A stretch of 58,836 nt of DNA from Candidatus Rubrivivax defluviihabitans (GCA_016709385.1 JADJMW010000014.1:1-58836); one strand, 5' to 3'; counted from the stretch's first letter, positions 25,533-33,488 are shown. Translations and numbers: made by a program. Notes: generated from the letters alone by a model not told the origin.

Positions 25533-25544
25533 CCGTTATAACGG
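25533..25544. promoter_or_regulatory. Perfect palindrome upstream of the AbrB/Doc operon
   Basis: CCGTTATAACGG is its own reverse complement. It starts 11 bases before the antitoxin ATG and contains a TATAAC that could be the -10 element, so a repressor bound here would block transcription. The assignment as operator is inference from position and symmetry. Confidence 0.5.
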
Positions 25545-25644
25545 ATGTAATACTAAACCCGCAGCGCTCCGCAGGCAAGCCGCGGCTTGCAAGATATCGA
25601 CCGCATGGCCGGGCCCGGCACGGCCTGGCCGCGGTCCGGCCGCC

Positions 25645-26433
25645 TCAGCCCTGCAGCCCCTCGGCCACGAAGTGCGGGTTCTCGAAGCCCGGCTTGCCGT
25701 AGCGCAGCGGCTCGCCCCGCAGCGTGACGACGCGCCCGCCGGCGGCCAGCAGCACGGCGTGGCCGGCGGCGATGTCCCATTCCATGGTGCGGCCGAAGCG
25801 CGGATACAGGTCGGCCTCGCCGGCCGCCAGCAGGCACAGCTTGAGCGACGAGCCTGCGTTGGCCAGTGCCGCGACCTTGCGCCCGCGCAGGAAGCGCTCC
25901 AGCGCCGCGACGTCGCCGTGCGAGCGACTGGCCAGCACCGTCAGCCCCGCGGGCGGCACGGCACGGCCGTGGATCGGGCGGCGGCCGTCCGCATCCTCGA
26001 CCCAGGCGCCCTGGCCGACCAGACCGTCGTACAGGCGGCCGCCGGCAACAAGGGCCGGTGCCAGCACGACTCCGAGCACAGGTACGCCGCGCTCGATCAG
26101 GGCGATATTGACCGTGAACTCGCCGTTGCGGCCGATGAATTCCTTGGTGCCGTCGAGTGGGTCGACGAGCCAGAAGTGCTCGCCGACCTCGGGCACCTGA
26201 CCAGCGGCCACCGCTTCCTCGGCGACCACCGGGATCGTCGGCGCCAGCGCCCGCAGGCGCTCGACGATGATGCGTTCGGCACGCTCGTCGGCCTCGGTCA
26301 CCGGCGAGGCGTCGGCCTTGCCGCGCACTGCGAAGTCGGTGGCGTACACCTGCATGATCGCCTGCCCAGCGGTGCGGGCGGCATCGGCCAGCACCGGCAG
26401 CCAGCCCAGCAGTTCGGTCTTTCTGATTTCCAT
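25645..26433 (-). CDS. cysQ: 3'(2'),5'-bisphosphate nucleotidase
   Basis: The protein has 262 residues. It has the inositol-phosphatase-family metal motifs: VAEEAVA, WLVDPLDGTKEFIGRNGEFT and, near the C-terminus, EWDIAAGHAVLLAAGG. The FIGRNGEFTVNIALIE stretch fits CysQ rather than inositol monophosphatase. It removes PAP (adenosine 3',5'-bisphosphate), the by-product of PAPS use. It is divergent from cysD, 144 bp apart. Confidence 0.9.
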   Translation of the reverse strand: MEIRKTELLGWLPVLADAARTAGQAIMQVYATDFAVRGKADASPVTEADERAERIIVERLRALAPTIPVVAEEAVAAGQVPEVGEHFWLVDPLDGTKEFIGRNGEFTVNIALIERGVPVLGVVLAPALVAGGRLYDGLVGQGAWVEDADGRRPIHGRAVPPAGLTVLASRSHGDVAALERFLRGRKVAALANAGSSLKLCLLAAGEADLYPRFGRTMEWDIAAGHAVLLAAGGRVVTLRGEPLRYGKPGFENPHFVAEGLQG

Positions 26434-26448
26434 CTGTGCTCCTTGCTA

Positions 26449-26464
26449 GGCAAGACCTGACTCC
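26449..26464. repeat. Half REP-like element (copy B)
   Basis: GGCAAGACCTGACTCC matches the right arm of the other REP copies except for one C-to-T change near its end. The opposite arm is missing, so no hairpin forms. It lies in the cysQ/cysD divergent spacer. Confidence 0.6.
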
Positions 26465-26577
26465 GAATGTTCTGAGTGTTCTGGATCTATGAATATTAAA
26501 AATCAGTATTAAGAACAGATCATTGATGTCATATCGTTTTATGTCGGTTTCGAATTTGCTTTAGCCAGTTCTTGCGC

Positions 26578-27483
26578 ATGGACATGAACCTGACCCACCT
26601 GCAACGCCTGGAAGCCGAGAGCCTGCACATCTTTCGCGAGGTGGTGGCCGAGGCCGACAAGCCGGTGATGCTGTATTCGATCGGCAAGGACAGCGCCGTG
26701 ATGCTGCACCTGGCGCGCAAGGCCTTCTTCCCGGCGCCGCCGCCGTTTCCGCTGCTGCACGTCGACACCACCTGGAAGTTCCGCGACATGTACAGCCTGC
26801 GCGAGCGCATGGCGCGCGAATCGGGCATGGAGCTGCTGGTGTACCAGAACCCCGAGGCCAAGGCGCTGGGCATCAACCCCTTCGACCACGGCTCGCAGGT
26901 GCACACCGACCTGTGGAAGACGCAGGGCCTGAAGCAGGCGCTGGACAAATACGGCTTCGACGTCGCCTTCGGCGGCGGCCGCCGCGACGAGGAGAAGAGC
27001 CGCGCCAAGGAGCGCATCTTCTCCTTCAGAAGTGCCCAGCACCGCTGGGACCCGAAGAACCAGCGCCCCGAACTCTGGCGGCTGTACAACACGCGCAAGA
27101 AGCCCGGCGAGTCGATCCGCGTCTTTCCCATCTCGAACTGGACCGAGCTCGACATCTGGCAGTACATCTATCTGGAGAACATCCCCATCGTGCCGCTGTA
27201 TTTCGCGGCCGAGCGCCCGGTGGTCGACCGCGGCGGCACGCTGATCATGGTGGACGACGAACGCCTGCCGCTGCTGCCCGGCGAAGTGCCCATGCGCAAG
27301 CACGTGCGCTTCCGCACCCTGGGCTGCTACCCGCTCTCGGGCGCCATCGAGTCCACCGCAGACACGCTGCAGGCCATCATCCAGGAGATGCTGCTGGCCC
27401 GCACCAGCGAGCGCCAGGGCCGCATGATCGACCACGACACCGCCGCCTCGATGGAGAAGAAGAAGCAAGAGGGGTATTTCTGA
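26578..27483 (+). CDS. cysD: Sulfate adenylyltransferase subunit 2
   Basis: The protein has 301 residues. It carries the PP-loop SIGKDSAVMLHLARKAF and the family blocks LHVDTTWKFRDMY, FGGGRRDEEKSRAKER and FPISNWTELDIWQYI. With CysN it forms APS from ATP and sulfate. An ATG at 26578 is taken as start; ATG 26584 is equally plausible and no clear ribosome site decides. The upstream 140 bp are AT-rich and probably hold the promoter. Confidence 0.93.
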   Translation: MDMNLTHLQRLEAESLHIFREVVAEADKPVMLYSIGKDSAVMLHLARKAFFPAPPPFPLLHVDTTWKFRDMYSLRERMARESGMELLVYQNPEAKALGINPFDHGSQVHTDLWKTQGLKQALDKYGFDVAFGGGRRDEEKSRAKERIFSFRSAQHRWDPKNQRPELWRLYNTRKKPGESIRVFPISNWTELDIWQYIYLENIPIVPLYFAAERPVVDRGGTLIMVDDERLPLLPGEVPMRKHVRFRTLGCYPLSGAIESTADTLQAIIQEMLLARTSERQGRMIDHDTAASMEKKKQEGYF

Positions 27484-27485
27484 CC

Positions 27486-29393
27486 ATGGCCCACGTTTCC
27501 GACCTCATCGCCACCGACATCGGCGAATACCTGCAGCAGCACGAACACAAGGGCTTGCTGCGCTTCATCACCTGCGGCAGCGTCGACGACGGCAAGAGCA
27601 CGCTCATCGGGCGGCTGCTGTACGACAGCAAGATGCTGTTCGAGGACCAGCTCGCGGCCATGGAGTCCGACTCCAGGAAGTGGGGCACGCAGGGCGGCGA
27701 CATCGACTTCGCGCTGCTCGTGGACGGCCTGGCCGCCGAGCGCGAGCAAGGCATCACCATCGACGTGGCCTACCGCTTCTTCAGCACCGACCGGCGAAAG
27801 TTCATCGTCGCCGACACGCCGGGCCACGAGCAGTACACGCGCAACATGGTCACCGGCGCGTCCACCGCCGACGTGGCGGTGATCCTGATCGACGCGCGCA
27901 AGGGCGTGCTCACGCAGACGCGCCGGCACAGCACCCTGGTCAGCCTGATCGGCATCCGCCAGGTGGTGCTGGCGATCAACAAGATGGACCTGGTGGGCTT
28001 CGAGGAAGCCACCTGCCGACGCATCGACGCCGACTACCGCGCATTCGCCGCGCAGATCGGCCTGACGAATATCACCACCATTCCGCTGTCGGGCCTGAAG
28101 GGCGACAACATCGCCGCGCGCAGTGCCGCCATGCCCTGGTACGAAGGCCCGGCGCTGATGGAGTTCCTGGAAACCTGCCCGCTGGACGACCTGCGGCTGC
28201 AGCGCGGGCCGCTGCGCCTGCCGGTGCAATGGGTGAACCGCCCCAACCTGGACTTCCGCGGTTTCTGCGGCGTGCTGGCCAGCGGCACCGTTCGGCCCGG
28301 CGACCGCGTGCGCGTGCAGCCCTCGGGCCGCGAAAGCGTGGTCGAACGCATCGTGGGCATCGAAGGCGACCGCGAGCTCGCCGTGGCCGGTGAATCGGTG
28401 ACGCTGACGCTGCACGACGAGATCGACATCTCGCGCGGCGACGTCATCTCGGCCGCCGACGCGCCCGCCGAAGTGGCCGACCAGTTCGAATGCCACCTGG
28501 TGTGGATGGACGACGAGCCGCTGCTGCCCGGCCGCCCCTACCTGCTGAAACTGGGCGCGCGCACCGTCAACGCCACGGTGACCGAGATCAAGCACAAGGT
28601 CAACGTGAATACGCTGGAGCACCTGGCGACGAAGACGCTGGCGCTGAACGAGATCGGCGTGTGCAACCTGGGCCTGGACCGCGCGGTGGCCTTCGACCCC
28701 TATGCCGTCAACCGCGACATGGGTGGCTTCATCCTGATCGACCGGCTGAGCAACCACACCGTGGGCGCCGGCATGCTGCACTTCGCGCTGCGCCGCGCGC
28801 ACAACATCCACCTGCAGGCCTTCGACGTGGACAAGGCCGCCCGCGCCGCACTGCTGGGGCAGAAGCCCGTGGTGCTGTGGTTCACCGGGCTTTCGGGCGC
28901 GGGCAAGAGCAGCATCGCCAACCTGGTGACGAAGAAGCTCTACGCCATGGGCCGCCACACCTACCTGCTGGACGGCGACAACGTGCGCCACGGCCTGAAC
29001 CGCGACCTGGGCTTCACCGACGTCGACCGCGTGGAGAACATCCGCCGCGTGGCCGAAGTGGCCAGGCTGATGGCGGACGCCGGACTGATCGTCATCACCA
29101 GCTTCATTTCGCCGTTCAGCGCCGAACGCCAATTGGCGCGCAACCTGCTGGAACCGGGCGAGTTCGTCGAGGTCTTCGTCGACGTGCCGTTGGAGGTGGC
29201 CGAGTCGCGCGACGTGAAGGGCCTGTATGCCAAGGCCCGACGCGGCCAGTTGCCGCACTTCACCGGCATCGACTCGCCCTACGAGGCCCCCGAGGACGCC
29301 GAGGTGCACCTGCCGGCGGCCGCGATCACGGCCGAACAGGCGGCCGACCGCGTGCTGGACAAGCTGCGCGAGATGGGGGTGGTGAAGGGCTGA
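27486..29393 (+). CDS. cysNC: Bifunctional sulfate adenylyltransferase subunit 1 / adenylylsulfate kinase
   Basis: The protein has 635 residues. Residues 1-430 are the CysN GTPase: P-loop GSVDDGKSTLIGRLL, switch DTPGHEQYTRNMVTGAS and NKMDL. Residues about 455-635 are the CysC kinase: P-loop GLSGAGKSSIANLV, then DGDNVRHGLNRDLGF. The fusion makes APS and then PAPS. It follows cysD by 2 bp. No cysH reductase is visible here, so PAPS could serve sulfotransfer, assimilation elsewhere, or both. Confidence 0.93.
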   Translation: MAHVSDLIATDIGEYLQQHEHKGLLRFITCGSVDDGKSTLIGRLLYDSKMLFEDQLAAMESDSRKWGTQGGDIDFALLVDGLAAEREQGITIDVAYRFFSTDRRKFIVADTPGHEQYTRNMVTGASTADVAVILIDARKGVLTQTRRHSTLVSLIGIRQVVLAINKMDLVGFEEATCRRIDADYRAFAAQIGLTNITTIPLSGLKGDNIAARSAAMPWYEGPALMEFLETCPLDDLRLQRGPLRLPVQWVNRPNLDFRGFCGVLASGTVRPGDRVRVQPSGRESVVERIVGIEGDRELAVAGESVTLTLHDEIDISRGDVISAADAPAEVADQFECHLVWMDDEPLLPGRPYLLKLGARTVNATVTEIKHKVNVNTLEHLATKTLALNEIGVCNLGLDRAVAFDPYAVNRDMGGFILIDRLSNHTVGAGMLHFALRRAHNIHLQAFDVDKAARAALLGQKPVVLWFTGLSGAGKSSIANLVTKKLYAMGRHTYLLDGDNVRHGLNRDLGFTDVDRVENIRRVAEVARLMADAGLIVITSFISPFSAERQLARNLLEPGEFVEVFVDVPLEVAESRDVKGLYAKARRGQLPHFTGIDSPYEAPEDAEVHLPAAAITAEQAADRVLDKLREMGVVKG

Positions 29394-29417
29394 GGCTGGT
29401 GTGCCCTGCCGACCAAC

Positions 29418-29608
29418 TCATGGACGTGATGCCCGAACCAGCAGGTCCAGTGCGCGCGCAGGCGGCAGGATCGAAACACCCTGAACGGCACGCAGGTCCA
29501 GGAGGTCGCCATCGCCGCTGATCAGCACTTCGGCTCGGCTCGCCCCGCCAGGAGCGCAGCGCTGATCAGGACGTTGGTGTCGACGACCGCCCGCGCATCA
29601 GCTCTCAT
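29418..29608 (-). pseudogene. Remnant of a PIN-domain toxin (VapC-like)
   Basis: From the ATG at 29608 the frame reads MRADARAVVDTNVLISAALL, the first PIN motif with catalytic Asp10, then stops at 29522. In the next frame EVLISGDGDLLDLRAVQGV continues as the family's C-terminal block (SGD..LL.L). About 60-70 central residues, including the conserved Glu and Asp, are missing. A short direct repeat (CTGATCAGC) is found at both sides of the join, which is consistent with a deletion between repeats. The upstream antitoxin is intact. It overlaps the antitoxin stop by 11 bases. Confidence 0.75.
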
Positions 29609-29849
29609 CGGCCAGCAGCTCGTCGAGCCGCGCCGGTGTCAGACCGGCCGCCATGGCCTGACCGGCGGCAGCGTCCATGGTGTGAGCCAGCCGATCGGCA
29701 AAGTACTCGCGCATGGACTCGTAGTCCTGGGCCGATACCAGCACACCCACCACCCGGTCGCGGCGTGTCACCCGGACCGGTTCGCGCTGGGCCAGATCGA
29801 TGAACTCGCCAAAACGCGTCTTGGCCTCATTGGCAGTGAAGGTCTTCAT
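29598..29849 (-). CDS. Phd/YefM-type antitoxin without a functional toxin
   Basis: The protein has 83 residues. It has the N-terminal Phd fold (MKTFTANEAKTRFGEFIDLA, then PVRVTRRDRVVGVLVSAQDY) and a C-terminal AGLTPARLDELLADES tail. It should repress its own promoter and could neutralise related VapC toxins. Its cognate PIN toxin immediately downstream is deleted internally, so it is now a solitary antitoxin. Confidence 0.85.
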   Translation of the reverse strand: MKTFTANEAKTRFGEFIDLAQREPVRVTRRDRVVGVLVSAQDYESMREYFADRLAHTMDAAAGQAMAAGLTPARLDELLADES

Positions 29850-29901
29850 GGGTGCCGTCGTGACTTTCGCTTCGCGGGTTAGCTTAGCAGAAGAAACCGA
29901 C

Positions 29902-29926
29902 CGAAACGTTCGATTGATGCGTTTCG
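29902..29926. promoter_or_regulatory. Inverted repeat upstream of the solitary antitoxin
   Basis: CGAAACG at 29902-29908 and CGTTTCG at 29920-29926 form perfect 7-base arms around an 11-base spacer, in the divergent region between the antitoxin and the SLC13 gene. The spacing suits a dimeric repressor site. It is 53 bases before the antitoxin start; which gene it controls is not shown. Confidence 0.35.
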
Positions 29927-29954
29927 ATCAAGTGACGGCGACGGACTGCGCGCC

Positions 29955-31689
29955 ATGACCTGGCAGCAAACCCTCGTCTTCCTGGGCCTGGCCGTACTGG
30001 TGGTGGAACTGGTGCGCGGCAAGCGTGCACCGGCGGCGGTGTTCACCAGCGTGGCCTTCGCCTTCATCCTGCTCGACTTCGTGAGCCTGCAGCGCGCGCT
30101 GCAGCAGATGACCAATACCGGGCTGGTGACGGTGGTGGTGCTGCTGCTGCTTTCGGTGGTGTTGGACAAGAGCCGGCTGCTCGAGCAGGTGGCCGAACGC
30201 CTGGTGAGCGGCGGCTACCGCTGGGCGCTGGTGAAGCTGTACGTCAGCACTTGCCTGTATTCGGCCTTCCTGAACAACACCGCGGTGGTGGCCTCGCTGA
30301 TCGGCCCGCTGCGCCAGTCGCGGCAACATGCGCCTTCGCGGCTGCTCATGCCGATGTGTTTTGCCGCTTCGCTGGGCGGCATCCTCACGCTGGTGGGCAC
30401 CAGCACCAACCTGCTGGTGAACAGCCTGATGATCGGCCGCGGCCTGCCGGGACTGCACATCTTCGACCTGTTTCCGGTGGGCGCATGCATCGTGCTGGCC
30501 TGCGGCGCCACCATGGTGCTGCTGTACCCGCGGTTGCTTGGGCCCAAGACGCCGGCCCAGGAGCAGGCCTGGCGACTTCTTCCTGGAAGCCAGCGTGCGG
30601 GCGGATTCCAAGCTGGTGGGCCACACCGTGGAAAGCGGCGGCCTGCGCCGGCTTTCGCACCTGTTCCTGGCCGAGATCGTGCGTGAAGACAAGATCATCG
30701 CGCCGGTGGAGCCCGACCGGTACATCCGCGCCGGCGACATCCTCGTCTTCACCGGCGACGTCACGCGGTTGGACCTGCTGCTGCAGTTCGACGGCGTGGA
30801 AACGCGTGGCCAGCAATACCGGTTGCCGCTGGACAACCTGGTGGAAGTGGTGGTCGCGGCCGAGTCCCCGCTGGCGCGCAAGACGCTCAAGCAGGCCGAC
30901 TTCCGTGCCCAGTTCGACGCCGCCGTGATCGCCGTGCGCCGCGGCAGCGAACGGCTGCGCGGTCCCATGGCCGATGTGCCGCTGGCGGTGGGCGACACCC
31001 TGGTGCTGGTGGTGGGGCAGGACTTCGACAAGCGCAACAACCTGGCGCGCAATTTCGTGGTGGTGGGGCGGCGCCAGGTGCAGAAATTCACCGACGCGCG
31101 CAAGGGCTGGCTGGCCACCGCCGCCTTCGTGGGCGTGATCGGCCTGGCGGCGGTGGGCGCGGTGGACTTCCTGAAGGCGCTGCTGGTGCTGCTGGCGCTG
31201 TTCCTGCTGCTGGGCTATGCGAAGCCGGCCGACCTGCGGCGGCAGATGCCGTACCAGATCATCGCCATCATCGCCTCGTCGCTGGTGATCTCGGAAGTGA
31301 TGGTGGGCACCGGCACCGGCGAGAGGCTGGCCGGCTGGCTGCTCACCGGGGCGCAGGACTTCAGCCCCTACTGGGCGCTGGCGCTCGTCCTGCTGACCAC
31401 CTGGGCACTGACCGAGCTGATGAGCAACAACGCCGCCGCCGCGCTGGCCTTCCCGGTGGCCCTGGGCGTGGCCGCCCGCCTGGGCCTGGACCCGCAGCCC
31501 TTCGTGATGGCCGTGCTGTACGGCGCCAGCTGCTGTTTCCTCACGCCCTACGGCTACCAGACCAACCTGATGATCATGTCGCCCGGCCGCTACACCCTGG
31601 CCGACTTCGTCCGCGCCGGCACCCCCGTGGCACTGGTCTTCCTGGCCGTGGCGCTGGTGGCGATCCCCGTGGTGTTTCCCTTCAAATGA
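29955..31689 (+). pseudogene. SLC13/CitM-like anion permease with TrkA-C domains, frameshifted
   Basis: The 5' part (29955 to about 30570) encodes hydrophobic helices and the signature STNLLVNSLM. The reading frame then shifts by one base. The 3' part (about 30571-31689) encodes DFFLEASVRADSKLVGHTV and a second RCK_C-type domain, then more membrane helices with LTPYGYQTNLMIM. Domain order TM - RCK_C - RCK_C - TM is that of DASS transporters. Removing one base in TGGCGAC near 30570 would restore the frame. Position after cysNC suggests sulfate import, which is inference. Either a real frameshift or a sequence error. Confidence 0.75.
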
Positions 31690-31707
31690 CGGAACTTCAA
31701 ATGACGG
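31680..31707. repeat. 13-bp direct repeat at the SLC13 gene end
   Basis: CTTCAAATGACGG occurs at 31680-31692 and again at 31695-31707, separated by two bases. The first copy contains the SLC13 stop codon and the second runs into the left inverted end of the RAYT unit. It may be a slippage or integration by-product. Confidence 0.6.
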
Positions 31708-32672
31708 GGTCAGGTCTTGCCTTTTGCCCCCTCCACCGCTGCGATCAAGCGGCTGACCCGCGACACCGAGATCCCGCATCGCGCCGCCAACGCCGTCATC
31801 GTGACGCCTTCTTCACGGTAGGCGCGCCAAAGCGCCGCACTGCGTGCCGCTGACGGAGTCGACCACGAATCGGCCGGCATCTGACTGCCACCGTCTGCTG
31901 CCTGCGATGGCCGGTGCGGCGGCCGGCGCTGGATGCGCGGCACTTCCGCGGCCGCCACCGCGGCCACGGTCGATCCACCCAGCGCCTGCATGCGGCCGAC
32001 AAAAGCGTCGTCGCCCAGGTAGATCTGCCGCTGCAGCGCCCCGGGCCAGATCTGCAACGCCGGGTCGCTTTCCAGCAACGCGGCGTAGCGGCGCGCCGCC
32101 TGGGCGGCCTCGGCCGCGGTGCGGCACTCGCGGCCCATCAGCTGGGCGTGCAGGCCTTGCGTGTCGAGCCAGACGGGCGCGGGCGCGGCGCCCACGTGGG
32201 CACGGCAGCTCGACCACGCCCAGGCCAGCGGGTCGGCCGCCCACCCGGCGCGCACCGGGTTCAGCTCCACGTAGCGGCACAGCGTGAGCAGGTAGGCGTC
32301 GGTGTCGACGAGGATGGCCTTGAAGCGGCCCTGGAACAGGTGCCCCACCTGGCCATGCCGGCGGTTGAAGCGCTGGGTATGGACGCCGTTCACGTGTCGC
32401 ATCAGGCGCGAGAGATTCGCCTGCCGCGTCTGCAGCACGAAGTGGTAGTGGTTGCCCATGAGGCAATACGCCAGCGCGACGGCGTCGAAGCGCTGCAGGC
32501 CCTGGGCCAGCACGTCGAGCAGGCCGGCGCGGTCGGTATCGTCGACGAAGATGGCTTCGCGACGGTCACCGCGGGCGGTGACGTGATAGGTGGCGCCGGG
32601 GAATTCGATGCGCAGCGGTCGGGACATGGGGCATCTTGGCAGGCAAGGGGGCAAAAGGCAAGACCTGACCCC
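31706..32672. mobile_element. RAYT/REP unit with 27-bp perfect inverted ends
   Basis: A 967-bp unit consisting of a REP-associated transposase gene bounded by inverted copies of the REP arm. Bases 31706-31732 and 32646-32672 are perfect inverted complements over 27 bases, beginning GGGGTCAGGTCTTGCC. No target-site duplication is visible at the flanks (AAATGAC left, GCACC right). The same arm occurs as complete hairpins at 21209-21255 and 33405-33465 and as a half copy at 26449. Confidence 0.8.
31710..32627 (-). CDS. REP-associated tyrosine transposase (RAYT, Y1/TnpA_REP family)
   Basis: The protein has 305 residues. The N-terminal Y1 domain has FPGATYHVTARGDRREAIF, the metal-binding GNHYHFV (HxH) and, further on, YVELNPVRAGW with the predicted catalytic Tyr. 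A linker and a C-terminal helix-turn-helix-like segment (MTALAARCGISVSRVSRLI) follow, a longer form typical of proteobacterial RAYTs. The last residues GAKGKT and the stop lie inside the left inverted end. RAYTs nick and join single-stranded REP hairpins. The ATG at 32627 gives the family start MSRPLRIEFP. Confidence 0.9.
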   Translation of the reverse strand: MSRPLRIEFPGATYHVTARGDRREAIFVDDTDRAGLLDVLAQGLQRFDAVALAYCLMGNHYHFVLQTRQANLSRLMRHVNGVHTQRFNRRHGQVGHLFQGRFKAILVDTDAYLLTLCRYVELNPVRAGWAADPLAWAWSSCRAHVGAAPAPVWLDTQGLHAQLMGRECRTAAEAAQAARRYAALLESDPALQIWPGALQRQIYLGDDAFVGRMQALGGSTVAAVAAAEVPRIQRRPPHRPSQAADGGSQMPADSWSTPSAARSAALWRAYREEGVTMTALAARCGISVSRVSRLIAAVEGAKGKT

Positions 32673-32715
32673 GCACCTTATTGACCAAGTCGGACTAAGT
32701 CGATACGATTTGCCG

Positions 32716-32955
32716 ATGAAAACCGTCAACGTGCACGAAGCCAAGACCCACCTGTCACGGCTGCTGGAAGAGGTGGAAGCGGGGCAGGAGGTGGTGATCG
32801 CCCGCGCCGGGCGGCCGGTGGCACGGCTGACGGCGTTGCTGCGGGAGCGGCCACCGCGGCAGTTGGGCATTCTGGCCGGGCGCTACAACGTGCCGGAGGA
32901 CTGGGACGCACCCTTGCCGGCGGACGTGATCGACCGCTTTGGCGGTGGCGAATGA
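32716..32955 (+). CDS. Phd/YefM-type antitoxin of a VapC module
   Basis: The protein has 79 residues. It has the Phd fold (MKTVNVHEAKTHLSRLLEEV, then EVVIARAGRPVARLTAL) and a C-terminal tail with RYNVPEDWDAPLP, the part that usually wraps the PIN toxin. It lies just right of the RAYT unit. The stop overlaps the toxin start by four bases, a standard toxin-antitoxin arrangement. Confidence 0.85.
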   Translation: MKTVNVHEAKTHLSRLLEEVEAGQEVVIARAGRPVARLTALLRERPPRQLGILAGRYNVPEDWDAPLPADVIDRFGGGE

Positions 32956-33347
32956 TCCTGCTGCTGGACACCCATGTGCTGCTGTGGGCCCTGATGGCGC
33001 CGCAGCGCCTGAGCCCGGGGCTGCGCGCGGCCTTGGCGCGGCCTGATACACGGGTGCAATTCTCGGCGGCCAGCGTGTGGGAGATCGCCATCAAGCGAGC
33101 GCTCGGCCGGCCGGACTTCGCCTTCGAGCCGGACACCGTGGCCCAGGCCGCGCTGGACACCGACTTCGAATCCTTGCCCGTGCGCCACGACCATGCCGCC
33201 CGCGTGCGGCAGCTGCCGCCGCTGCACGCCGACCCGTTCGACCGTATGCTGCTGGCACAGGCCCAGTGCGAAGGCGCGCAACTCGTCACCGCCGACCGTG
33301 CGCTGATGGTCTACCCGGCGCCGCTGCGCTGGGCGGACGACTTCTGA
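32952..33347 (+). CDS. vapC: PIN-domain ribonuclease toxin (VapC family)
   Basis: The protein has 131 residues. The PIN acidic residues are in LLDTHVLLW (Asp6), SAASVWEIAIK (Glu), ADPFDRMLLAQA (two Asp) and TADRALM (Asp). All are present, so it should be active. VapC toxins cleave specific RNAs, often tRNA. It is translated with the overlapping antitoxin. This makes it the intact counterpart of the broken module at 29.4-29.8 kb. Confidence 0.9.
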   Translation: MILLLDTHVLLWALMAPQRLSPGLRAALARPDTRVQFSAASVWEIAIKRALGRPDFAFEPDTVAQAALDTDFESLPVRHDHAARVRQLPPLHADPFDRMLLAQAQCEGAQLVTADRALMVYPAPLRWADDF

Positions 33348-33363
33348 ATATCCGGACGGGGAA

Positions 33364-33488
33364 CGGCAGGGGTCACCGGCAGGGGTCACACCCGCACACC
33401 GGCAGGGGTCAGGTCTTGCCTTTTGCCTTTTGAAAGGCAAAAGGCAAAAGGCAAGACCTGACCCCGTTCTAGCGTTCTAGCGTTCTAG
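33364..33488. repeat. Expanded REP hairpin (copy E) with flanking short tandem repeats
   Basis: The core 33405-33465 has perfect 28-base arms and a 5-base loop, longer than copy A by an extra TTTTGCC unit. To the left, about 12 bases of the arm's outer edge (CGGCAGGGGTCA) occur three times from 33364. To the right, CGTTCTAG is repeated three times at 33465-33488. The hairpin may terminate the VapC transcript. Confidence 0.8.

Noticed and set aside
29418..29522. Independent small gene downstream of the Phd antitoxin
   Set aside because: The translated piece is the C-terminal block of a PIN domain (SGDGDLLDL) and lacks a start, so it belongs to the toxin remnant.
31706..32672. A classical IS200/IS605 element
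   Set aside because: There is no TnpB and the transposase has the longer RAYT form with a C-terminal helix-turn-helix-like segment. The REP arms define it better.
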